From contig CAJTNK010000048.1 of assembly GCA_910577885.1 (NCBI GenBank), positions 1 to 14,794 of the forward strand: DNA of 14,794 bases, given 5' to 3'. Positions within the stretch are counted from its first letter, which is position 1. The number at the start of each line of letters is the position of its first letter. Shown here piece after piece: positions 1 to 6,068 of this stretch. A program made the translations under genes and the position numbers. The notes beneath the pieces are model-generated. The model saw nothing but the letters and a program-made list of their open reading frames with translations. It had not been told where the DNA came from and did not search any database. The DNA is from an uncultured Rikenella sp. GTDB taxonomy: Bacteria > Bacteroidota > Bacteroidia > Bacteroidales > Rikenellaceae.

Positions 1-33
1 GCAAGCCCGCTCTGCTCTCGGTACGCTGCTCGG

Positions 34-62
34 TTGTTCACAAAAAGAACAGTTCCGTACAG
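34..62 (+). repeat. Half copy of the palindromic hairpin repeat
   Basis: Bases 34-57 are identical over 24 nt to the right end of the repeat at 7651-7675: the TTCA loop, the CAAAAAGAAC arm and the CAGTTCCG end. Bases 45-62 also match 7737-7754 over 18 nt, which is the outer right arm of the same palindrome. The left arm of the hairpin (expected GTTCTTTTTG) is not present upstream, so this is a truncated or rearranged end. It lies 28 bases before aroC. Bases 1-33 show nothing I can identify. Confidence 0.7.
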
Positions 63-89
63 CTCAATGACATAACAGAGTAAAAGATT

Positions 90-1091
90 ATGAATAGTTT
101 TGGGAGGAGATATCGGGTGAGCATTTTCGGCGAGTCTCACGGCGAGTCGGTAGGGATCGTGGTGGACGGTGTTCCGGCAGGGTTGTCGTTGAGTGCGGAG
201 GATTTGAGGGAGGATTTGGCGCGGCGGAAGGCCGGAGCGAAGGGGACTACGACGCGGAAGGAGGCCGACGAGCCGATGATCGTTTCGGGGGTTTTCGAGG
301 GTCGGACGACCGGGGCACCGTTGACCGTCGTGTTTCGGAACAGCGACACGCGATCGGGGGACTACGCCAATTTGGTATCCCAGCCGCGGCCGGGACATGC
401 CGATTTCGTGGCACGGGAGAAGTGGCACGGCTGCAACGACTATCGGGGCGGCGGTCATTTTTCGGGGCGGATCACCCTGGGGATCGTGGCGGCCGGGACG
501 ATTGCCCGGCGGGTGCTCGAGGAGAAAGGGGTGACGATCGAAGCACGGATCAAGGAGATCGGCGGGGCCACGGATGCGGAGGGGATGGCGAGGGCCGTGG
601 AGCAGGCGGTGAAAGGGCTGGACTCGGTGGGAGGGGTTGTGGAGTGCACCGCCAGCGGCGTGCCGGTGGGCTGGGGCGAACCGTTCTTCGACTCGGTGGA
701 GGCGGTGTTGAGCCACGCCCTGTTCTCGATACCGGCGGTGAAAGGGGTCGAGTTCGGCGCCGGGTTCGAGGCGGCGCGGATGCGGGGGAGCGAGCATAAC
801 GACCCGATCGTGGCGGCGGACGGAACCACGCGGACCAACCATGCCGGGGGGATCAACGGCGGAATCAGCAACGGCAATCCGATCGTGTTTCGGGTGGCGG
901 TGAAGCCTACGTCCAGCATCTCCACGCCGCAGGAGACCTTCAACTTCTCCACCGGCGAGGTCGAACCGCTCACCGTACGGGGGCGGCACGATGCGTGTAT
1001 CGCGCTGCGCGTGCCGGTGATCGTCGAGGCGATGACCGCCATCACCTTGTGCGACTTCGCGCTCCTGGCGGGCGACACACCGGCGAAATGA
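90..1091 (+). CDS. aroC: Chorismate synthase AroC
   Basis: Last step of the shikimate pathway: 5-enolpyruvylshikimate-3-phosphate loses phosphate to give chorismate, in the cytoplasm with reduced FMN as cofactor. The 333-residue product carries the family landmarks in order: GESHG at 14-18 with the active-site His17, RPGHAD at 100-105 with the second conserved His103, the glycine-rich GGINGGISNGNP stretch in the C-terminal half, and an RGRHD motif close to the C-terminus. It is shorter than the usual 350-390 residues. The usual SSARET segment is replaced by GGGHFSGR at 120-127, which I recall as the Bacteroidota form. The ATG is chosen because MNSFGRRYRVSIFGESHG gives the normal distance to the first motif. 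No Shine-Dalgarno site is obvious. The next gene begins from its own promoter 11 bases after this stop. Confidence 0.96.
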   Translation: MNSFGRRYRVSIFGESHGESVGIVVDGVPAGLSLSAEDLREDLARRKAGAKGTTTRKEADEPMIVSGVFEGRTTGAPLTVVFRNSDTRSGDYANLVSQPRPGHADFVAREKWHGCNDYRGGGHFSGRITLGIVAAGTIARRVLEEKGVTIEARIKEIGGATDAEGMARAVEQAVKGLDSVGGVVECTASGVPVGWGEPFFDSVEAVLSHALFSIPAVKGVEFGAGFEAARMRGSEHNDPIVAADGTTRTNHAGGINGGISNGNPIVFRVAVKPTSSISTPQETFNFSTGEVEPLTVRGRHDACIALRVPVIVEAMTAITLCDFALLAGDTPAK

Positions 1092-1101
1092 CGGCCTGGA
1101 C

Positions 1102-1132
1102 TTTGCGAATTTTGATTTTATGATTACCTTTG
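1102..1132 (+). promoter_or_regulatory. Bacteroidota-type promoter for the DUF177-rpmF unit
   Basis: A TTTG box at 1102-1105 and a TACCTTTG box at 1125-1132 are separated by 19 bases, matching the known Bacteroidota sigma consensus (TTTG, 19-21 bases, TAnnTTTG). Transcription would begin about 6-9 bases downstream, near 1138-1141. That places the in-frame ATG at 1137 at or before the transcript start and favours the ATG at 1155. Confidence 0.7.
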
Positions 1133-1154
1133 CCGGATGCCAAATCATCGCTCG

Positions 1155-1793
1155 ATGAACGCCGACACTATATATAAGATAGATTTCCAGGGGCTTGCGA
1201 CGGGGAAAAGCCATACGTACGACTTCCCGATCGACGACCGGTTCTTTGCCCGGTGGCCCGAATCGGAGATCGGCGGAGGGCATGGGACGGTGGCGGTGGA
1301 GTTGGTGCGGCATCCGTCGATGATGGAACTAACCGTGCGGATCGAGGCCGAGGTGACTTTGACGTGCGACCGGTGTTTGGACGAGTTCCTGTGTCCGGTC
1401 TATTTCGAAGGGCATCCGGTGGTGAAGATCAGCGACGAAGTGCCGGAGGGGGAACGCTACTCGGGGGATGCGCATGTCGAGGCCAATAATAGCGACGGGG
1501 ATATCCTTTGGATCTCGACGGCGGAAGACTCGATCGATTTGGGGCAGTATGTTTATGAGAGCATCATGCTTTCGCTGCCGTTCCAGCGGGTGCATCCTCA
1601 GATGCGGGATTGCAACCAGGATATGTTGCAACGGTTCCGGATCGTGTCGGAAGAAGAGTTCGAAACCTTGGCGCACAACACCGGAGGCGGAATCGAGGAG
1701 ACCATTGGCGGGGGACAGCTGGCTCAGGCACTGGCGGGGCTCAAGGGGGAAGACGGAAATGACGACGGTAATGAAAAAGAAATCGTCGAGTAA
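1155..1793 (+). CDS. YceD/DUF177 family protein
   Basis: Member of the YceD (DUF177) family, which is nearly always encoded just before rpmF and is linked in E. coli to 23S rRNA accumulation. The exact role in Bacteroidota is unknown. From the start chosen here it has 212 residues. It shows the family pattern: a CDRC pair at 71-74 (CxxC, possible metal ligands), the conserved block DLGQYVYESIMLSLP at about 128-142, then VHPQMRDCNQD with Cys153. The C-terminus is acidic and low complexity (GEDGNDDGNEKEIVE). An in-frame ATG at 1137 would add six residues, but the promoter at 1102-1132 puts it at or before the transcript start. It is followed by rpmF after 44 bases, almost certainly co-transcribed. 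Confidence 0.9.
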   Translation: MNADTIYKIDFQGLATGKSHTYDFPIDDRFFARWPESEIGGGHGTVAVELVRHPSMMELTVRIEAEVTLTCDRCLDEFLCPVYFEGHPVVKISDEVPEGERYSGDAHVEANNSDGDILWISTAEDSIDLGQYVYESIMLSLPFQRVHPQMRDCNQDMLQRFRIVSEEEFETLAHNTGGGIEETIGGGQLAQALAGLKGEDGNDDGNEKEIVE

Positions 1794-1837
1794 TTGATTG
1801 AAGAGTAAGAAAATACATAAAAAACAGATAACGAAAA

Positions 1838-2020
1838 ATGGCACATCCTAAACACAAGGTCTCATCGACCCGTCGGGACAAAAGAAGAACCCACTACAAA
1901 GCTACGGCGCCGACGCTGGCTACTTGCTCGAACTGCGGTGCGCAGATTCTGTTTCACCGCGTGTGCCCGGAGTGCGGGTTCTACCGCGGGAAAAAGGCTA
2001 TGGAGGTCAAGGGGCAGTAG
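1838..2020 (+). CDS. rpmF: 50S ribosomal protein L32
   Basis: Small zinc-ribbon protein of the large ribosomal subunit. The 60 residues match the family length and layout: MAHPKHKVS start, a basic TRRDKRRTHYK stretch at 11-21, then CSNC (Cys30, Cys33) and CPEC (Cys43, Cys46) forming a four-cysteine zinc site. All four cysteines are present, so this is the zinc-binding rather than the cysteine-free form. It lies 44 bases after the DUF177 gene, as in most bacteria. Confidence 0.98.
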   Translation: MAHPKHKVSSTRRDKRRTHYKATAPTLATCSNCGAQILFHRVCPECGFYRGKKAMEVKGQ

Positions 2021-2311
2021 GCTCACATTCGCTCTCTGCCAAGGCACTCTTTAGCACGACTCGTCAGTGAATTTCTCCGGACACTTTTCGTCCGACCTCT
2101 TTCGGCCTCGACGCCCTGTGAGCGCAAGGATCGGGAGAGGACGACAAAACGGAGAAAACGGGTCGGACTTTGCGGTTGTTTCGCCTGGGGCCGCTTATGG
2201 GCCGTGGCGACATCTGACCGCCCCCCTACCTATTTTACGGCCGGGTGCCCATTGGAGGCTCAACGCCTGAAAACCAAGCAGCTCCGGCCCACGAACTTAA
2301 CGTCATAGCAT
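2021..2311. other. Gap between rpmF and plsX, no gene seen
   Basis: These 291 bases hold no convincing coding region. An 8-base inverted repeat, GTCCGACC at 2090-2097 and GGTCGGAC at 2161-2168, is the only structure I see. There is no T-run after it, so it is not a clear terminator. A long gap is unusual within this cluster and may contain a plsX promoter, but I find no good TAnnTTTG box. Confidence 0.4.
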
Positions 2312-3265
2312 ATGAAAATCGGCCTCGATGCCATGGGTGGCGACTTCGCTCCGCAGGTCACGGTGGAGGGAGCGCACGCAGCCTTAGCCCACTTGTCGGA
2401 ACAGACCACCCTGGTCTTGTTCGGCGACCGGGCCGCCTTGGCGGCGGCGGACAACTATGGCTTGCTCGACGACCCGAGAGTCGAGGTGGTGCACACCACC
2501 GAGGTGATCGCCATGGGAGACCATCCGGTCAAAGCGTTCGCTCAGAAAAACGACTCCAGTATCGCGGTCGGATTCCGACACTTGTGCGGCGGCGAGATCG
2601 CCGGATTTGCCAGTGCGGGGAGCACAGGGGCGATGATGGTCGGGTGTATGCAGGCGGTGGGACAGATCGAAGGGGTCATTCGGCCGGCTATCGCAACGGC
2701 GTTTCAGACGGCAAGGGGGGGGGAGGTACTGTTGCTTGACGTCGGGCTCAATGCCGACTGCAAGCCGGAGGTTTTGGCACAGTACGGTATTTTCGGGAGC
2801 ATCTATGCCCGGACCACACTCGGAATCGAAAATCCGCGGGTAGCCTTGCTCAATATCGGCGAAGAGGCGGAAAAGGGAAACTTGCTGACCAAGGCGACCT
2901 ATCCGCTGATGGCCGAGTGCGGAGCGACGGGGGCTTACAACTTCGTGGGGAACGTCGAGGGGAAACACCTCTTGACGGGAGAGGTGGCGGATGTGGTGGT
3001 CTGCGACGGCTTCTCGGGAAACACGCTCCTCAAAACCGTCGAAGGATTCTACCACATCTTACAGGGGAAAGGGGTACACGTACCGTTCCTCGAGGGACTC
3101 AACTACGAAAACGTCGGAGGAACCCCGGTGCTGGGGATCAATTCCACCGTCATCATCGGCCACGGCTGCTCGTCGGCCTTGGCCATCACCAATATGATAC
3201 GACTCACCGAACGCGCTGCGCGGACGGACATGGTATCGCAATTCAAAAGGGCTTTCAAGCACTAA
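2312..3265 (+). CDS. plsX: Phosphate acyltransferase PlsX
   Basis: Converts acyl-ACP and phosphate to acyl-phosphate, the acyl donor for PlsY in the first step of phospholipid synthesis. It is a peripheral membrane or cytoplasmic enzyme. The 317-residue product has the family landmarks: MKIGLDAMGGDFAP at the N-terminus, the DHPVKAFAQKNDSS region near residue 70, FASAGSTGAMM, LNIGEEAEKGN, the VCDGFSGNTLLKT block, and a C-terminal PVLGINSTVIIGHGCSS. Length agrees with the family. The ATG directly precedes the conserved N-terminal strand. It lies downstream of rpmF and upstream of fabH, the classical order, but a structured repeat now separates it from fabH. Confidence 0.97.
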   Translation: MKIGLDAMGGDFAPQVTVEGAHAALAHLSEQTTLVLFGDRAALAAADNYGLLDDPRVEVVHTTEVIAMGDHPVKAFAQKNDSSIAVGFRHLCGGEIAGFASAGSTGAMMVGCMQAVGQIEGVIRPAIATAFQTARGGEVLLLDVGLNADCKPEVLAQYGIFGSIYARTTLGIENPRVALLNIGEEAEKGNLLTKATYPLMAECGATGAYNFVGNVEGKHLLTGEVADVVVCDGFSGNTLLKTVEGFYHILQGKGVHVPFLEGLNYENVGGTPVLGINSTVIIGHGCSSALAITNMIRLTERAARTDMVSQFKRAFKH

Positions 3266-3338
3266 GTATCTCGCGCCGCTCTCGGCGGAGAATCATTGTG
3301 CTTGACATAGCGCCTTTTTATTTTTTTACCGTTCATTG

Positions 3339-3663
3339 TTTCGGTATTCAATTATTGGCTACGAGCCGGAACTGCCGCTTTTTGGAAAAAGCGGCACCAA
3401 AAACTTTTGAGATAGCATACGCTACGCCTTAGGCATCCGCAAGCTACTGCTCTGGCCCACTTTGTTGGGGCCGGGTCTTTTGATGGGGCGCATGATGCAG
3501 TACGCGACTTTTGCGCCCCATCAAAGCCCGACCCCAAAGAGAAGGACTCAAGGCTCTTGACTACGGCAGCCCATGGAATGCGAAGCATTCCCGAAAGTTT
3601 TTCTGGTTCTCTTTGTTCACAAAGAGAACAGTACCCTCAAACCCCATGAATTGAACATCGAAA
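3339..3663. repeat. Palindromic multi-hairpin repeat, copy 1
   Basis: This fills most of the 424-base plsX-fabH gap. The core unit, 3368-3635 (268 bp), runs from GGAACTG to CAGTACC. Order: hairpin GCCGCTTTTT/AAAAAGCGGC (3374-3395, perfect, GG loop); an ACCAAAAACTTT arm (3396-3407); a 25-base stretch at 3410-3434 identical to 7468-7492; a long core hairpin (3465-3492 with 3512-3537); a small hairpin GGAATGC-GAA-GCATTCC (3575-3591); the return arm AAAGTTTTTCTGGT (3594-3607); and hairpin GTTCTCTTTG-TTCA-CAAAGAGAAC (3606-3629). Outside it, 3339-3358 is an imperfect inverted repeat of 3644-3663, with the same centre near 3501. No protein-coding region is supported. I do not recognise the family. 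Confidence 0.85.
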
Positions 3664-3689
3664 ACCAGGAACTATAAGTAAAGAGAAGC

Positions 3690-4712
3690 ATGAATAAGAC
3701 CGCGAATAAGATAACGGCCGCGATCACGGGAGTAGGAGCCTATTTGCCCGAGTATATTCTGGACAACGAGGAGTTGAGCCGGATGGTGGAGACTTCGGAC
3801 GAGTGGATCATGACGAGGATCGGGATCAAGACCCGCCACATTTTGAAGGGAGAGGGAAAAGGGACCTCGTATATGGGGGAGAGGGCTGTGAGGGATTTGT
3901 TGGAGAAGACGCAGGTCGATCCGGAGGATATCGACCTGGTGATCTGTGCGACGGTGACGCCGGATATGGCGTTTCCGAGTACGGCCAATCTGATCGCTTA
4001 TAAGGCCGGGTTGACCAAGGCTTTCGGGTTCGACTTGTCGGCGGCGTGCAGCGGATTTTTGTTTGCGCTGACGACGGCGGCGAAGTTCATCGAATCGGGG
4101 ACGTATAAAAAGGTGATTGTGGTGGGGGCGGATAAGATGTCGTCGATCATCGACTATGAGGACCGGACCACGTGCCCGATTTTCGGGGACGGAGCCGGAG
4201 CGGTGCTCGTGGAACCGAATACGGAGGGGCTGGGGTTGATCGATGCCAGCTTGCACTCGGACGGGGCCGGAGCGGTGCACCTCTACTTGAAGGCGGGGGG
4301 GTCGTGCTATCCGGCATCGCATGAGACGGTGGACAACCGGTGGCATTATGTGCACCAGGAGGGACAGCCGGTGTTCAAGGCGGCGGTGTCTCATATGGCG
4401 GACACGGCGGTGGAGGTGATGGAGCGGAACCACTTGACGGCGGACGATGTGCGGTACCTGGTGCCGCATCAGGCCAATAAGCGGATTATCGACGCGACGG
4501 CTCATCGGATGGGGCTGCCGGAGGACCGGTGTATGGTGAACATTCAGAAGTACGGGAATACGACGGCGGCGACGATTCCGATTTGTTTGTGGGACTACGA
4601 AACGAGGCTCAAGAAGGGGGACAACCTGATCTTGGCTTCGTTTGGCGGGGGATTTACTTGGGGGGCGATCTACTTGCGGTGGGCGTATGACGGGGGGACG
4701 ATGAAAAAATAA
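3690..4712 (+). CDS. fabH: Beta-ketoacyl-ACP synthase III FabH
   Basis: Condenses acetyl-CoA (or a branched acyl-CoA) with malonyl-ACP to begin fatty acid synthesis, in the cytoplasm. The 340-residue protein has the full thiolase-fold triad: Cys120 in LSAACSGF, His260 in VPHQANKRI and Asn290 in YGNTTAA. It also has the N-terminal TSDEWIMTRIGI block (35-46) and the C-terminal ASFGGGFTWGA motif. Length is slightly above the usual 315-335, because of a short basic N-terminal lead (MNKTANKIT) and a GTMKK tail. It follows plsX in the usual order but after a 424-base gap holding repeat copy 1, so it may have its own promoter; I found no strong TAnnTTTG box. Confidence 0.96.
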   Translation: MNKTANKITAAITGVGAYLPEYILDNEELSRMVETSDEWIMTRIGIKTRHILKGEGKGTSYMGERAVRDLLEKTQVDPEDIDLVICATVTPDMAFPSTANLIAYKAGLTKAFGFDLSAACSGFLFALTTAAKFIESGTYKKVIVVGADKMSSIIDYEDRTTCPIFGDGAGAVLVEPNTEGLGLIDASLHSDGAGAVHLYLKAGGSCYPASHETVDNRWHYVHQEGQPVFKAAVSHMADTAVEVMERNHLTADDVRYLVPHQANKRIIDATAHRMGLPEDRCMVNIQKYGNTTAATIPICLWDYETRLKKGDNLILASFGGGFTWGAIYLRWAYDGGTMKK

Positions 4713-4728
4713 CGCTAAGTTGTCGATT

Positions 4729-4760
4729 ATCCGCATCCGTGAGCATCCGGATGCGCGGAT
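4729..4760 (+). other. Hairpin abutting the tRNA 5' end
   Basis: CGCATCCG (4732-4739) pairs with CGGATGCG (4748-4755) over an 8-base loop, with ATC (4729-4731) and GAT (4758-4760) able to extend it across a two-base bulge. It ends exactly one base before the tRNA. No T-run follows, so it is not a standard terminator. It could mark the end of the fabH transcript or a tRNA leader. Confidence 0.4.
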
Positions 4761-4832
4761 GGCCGCATAGTTCAAGGGATAGAACGGAAGTTTCCTAAAC
4801 TTTAAATACAGGTTCGAGTCCTGTTGTGGCTA
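4761..4832 (+). tRNA. tRNA-Arg (anticodon CCT)
   Basis: The 72 bases fold as a complete cloverleaf. The acceptor GGCCGCA pairs with TGTGGCT (two G-T pairs). The D stem is GTTC/GAAC. The anticodon stem GAAGT/ACTTT closes the loop TTCCTAA, with anticodon CCT at 4794-4796. The variable loop has four bases, and the T stem ACAGG/CCTGT closes TTCGAGT. The discriminator is A and CCA is not encoded, so it must be added after transcription. It reads AGG codons. Confidence 0.92.
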
Positions 4833-4875
4833 CGCATGAGGCGCTCCTTGGTTGGGGGGGCGTCTCTTTCTTTAT

Positions 4876-4900
4876 GGGCGCAAGGGGGGAGGGGGACGGG
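4876..4900 (+). other. Possible G-quadruplex tract
   Basis: Four G-runs (3, 6, 5 and 3 bases) separated by 5, 1 and 2 bases fit the usual G-quadruplex pattern on the + strand, with a further run of seven Gs at 4854-4860. It lies between the tRNA and the small membrane protein gene, in what would be the leader of that gene. Folding is inferred from the pattern only. Confidence 0.4.
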
Positions 4901-4985
4901 CGAACCGCTGCTCCCCGATGGGAAAAACAGGGGGCGGGTCGGACAAAGAGACCCGCTTGGCCCCTCCTCAAAAAACAGACCGCGT

Positions 4986-5315
4986 ATGCACGCTTTCTAC
5001 CGGTTGCGAATCTACCATACCTTCTTCCGATCCTTCTATGCTGCCGGTGGTTGCATCAGTCTGTGCTGCGGCTGGTTGTTCTACCGATGGGGAGGCGGCA
5101 GCCTTGCCCCGCTCCTCTACTTCAAACTCGGGACGACCGCCATCGTTTACTACATGGTCAACCGCTTCAAACACCGGGAGTACTATTACTATCACAACCT
5201 GGGGATATCCAAACGGAAGTTGTGGGCCTTTTACGAATTTTGCGACCTCCTGGTCTTTGTCTTGTTATTGATCGCCGCTGATTTACTGCCGGAATGGGAC
5301 ACCTTTTGGAGATAG
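4986..5315 (+). CDS. Small membrane protein paired with an ABC ATPase
   Basis: I do not recognise a named family. The 109-residue product has three hydrophobic stretches likely to span the membrane (about 13-33, 41-57 and 84-101). A polar loop between the last two carries YYYYHNLGISKRKLW at 66-80, a basic segment that could contact the ATPase in the way a coupling helix does (inference). Its 3' end overlaps the ABC ATPase gene by 22 bases, so the two are probably translated together and work together. The reading frame stays open upstream to 4824, but that part overlaps the tRNA and has a composition unlike protein, so the ATG at 4986 is preferred. Confidence 0.75.
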   Translation: MHAFYRLRIYHTFFRSFYAAGGCISLCCGWLFYRWGGGSLAPLLYFKLGTTAIVYYMVNRFKHREYYYYHNLGISKRKLWAFYEFCDLLVFVLLLIAADLLPEWDTFWR

Positions 5316-5959
5316 ACAGCGCCCGGATGCAGATCGGCGACCGGACGATTTTAGAACACGCCTATTTGCAGGTGCGTTCCGGCGAGGTGGTAGCTCTGTT
5401 GGGGCGGAACGGCAGCGGCAAATCGACCCTCTTGCAAATGCTCTATGGAACTCGCAGAGGAACATTCCGGCACGTCAGATGGGACGGGCAACCCTTCGAA
5501 AGGGTCTTCGAGCACCCGGAGTCAGTACGTTATCTTCCGCAGTTCCATTTTGTCCCGGGACATTTATCCGTGCGTCGGGTTTTTGCCGATTACCAGGTAG
5601 ATCTGGCCTCCTTTGCGGTCGATTTTCCCGACCTGACCCATTGCGCAGACGCTCGGATCAAGCACCTCTCGGGGGGAGAGAGGCGTTTGATAGAGGTGTA
5701 TCTGATCATTCGGTCGCCATCGGCGATCTGCCTGCTCGACGAGCCATTTTCTCAGCTGATGCCGCTGCATGTCACGAAGCTCAAGTCGTTGATTCGGGAC
5801 GAAACGAAGTCGGGCGCAAAGGGATTTGTCATTACCGACCATCTCTATCGGGATCTCCTGCCGATCAGCGACCGCATCTGCTTGCTGCAAGAGGGCTATG
5901 TCTCGGAGGTATCCTCTTCCGACAAGGAGTTGGCGGCACTGGGATATATCGACGGTTAG
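5294..5959 (+). CDS. ABC transporter ATP-binding protein
   Basis: The 221-residue nucleotide-binding subunit has all core motifs: Walker A GRNGSGKS at 37-44, Q-loop Gln83 in YLPQ, signature LSGGE at 125-129, Walker B ICLLDE at 145-150 and the switch His183 in TDH. Its start lies inside the 3' end of the membrane protein gene, pointing to translational coupling. No large permease gene is nearby. Either the 109-residue partner oligomerises to form the membrane part, or the pair acts with a permease elsewhere. The substrate cannot be read from the sequence. The stop is followed by the converging GH27 gene. Confidence 0.9.
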   Translation: MGHLLEIDSARMQIGDRTILEHAYLQVRSGEVVALLGRNGSGKSTLLQMLYGTRRGTFRHVRWDGQPFERVFEHPESVRYLPQFHFVPGHLSVRRVFADYQVDLASFAVDFPDLTHCADARIKHLSGGERRLIEVYLIIRSPSAICLLDEPFSQLMPLHVTKLKSLIRDETKSGAKGFVITDHLYRDLLPISDRICLLQEGYVSEVSSSDKELAALGYIDG

Positions 5960-5968
5960 TTCGACCGC

Positions 5969-6025
5969 AAAAAAGCTCCCGGCCGAGATTTCCCCCTCTG
6001 CTGAGTGAAAAACCTGACCGGGAGC
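5969..6025 (-). terminator. Likely terminator of the GH27 gene
   Basis: Read on the - strand, GCTCCCGG (6018-6025) pairs with CCGGGAGC (5975-5982), followed at once by six Ts (5969-5974). The loop is long at 35 bases, which weakens the call. It lies 43 bases past the GH27 stop and just before the end of the converging ABC gene. Confidence 0.45.
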
Positions 6026-6068
6026 CGTTCTAAGAACTACCCCTCCCCCTCAAAAACGCACGATAGCC

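Noticed and set aside
2245..2739. Open frame on the + strand running into plsX
   Set aside because: Out of frame with PlsX over most of its length, with Gly/Arg-rich shadow composition.
3606..3629. End hairpin of repeat copy 1 as an intrinsic terminator
   Set aside because: No T-run follows the stem in either direction. The Ts lie within the stem arms.
3672..4775. A 367-codon open frame on the - strand across fabH
   Set aside because: Antisense shadow: Arg/His/Pro-rich, runs into the tRNA, no recognisable domain.
4824..4985. Upstream extension of the small membrane protein frame
   Set aside because: It overlaps the tRNA 3' end and the G-rich tract, and two other frames are equally open there.
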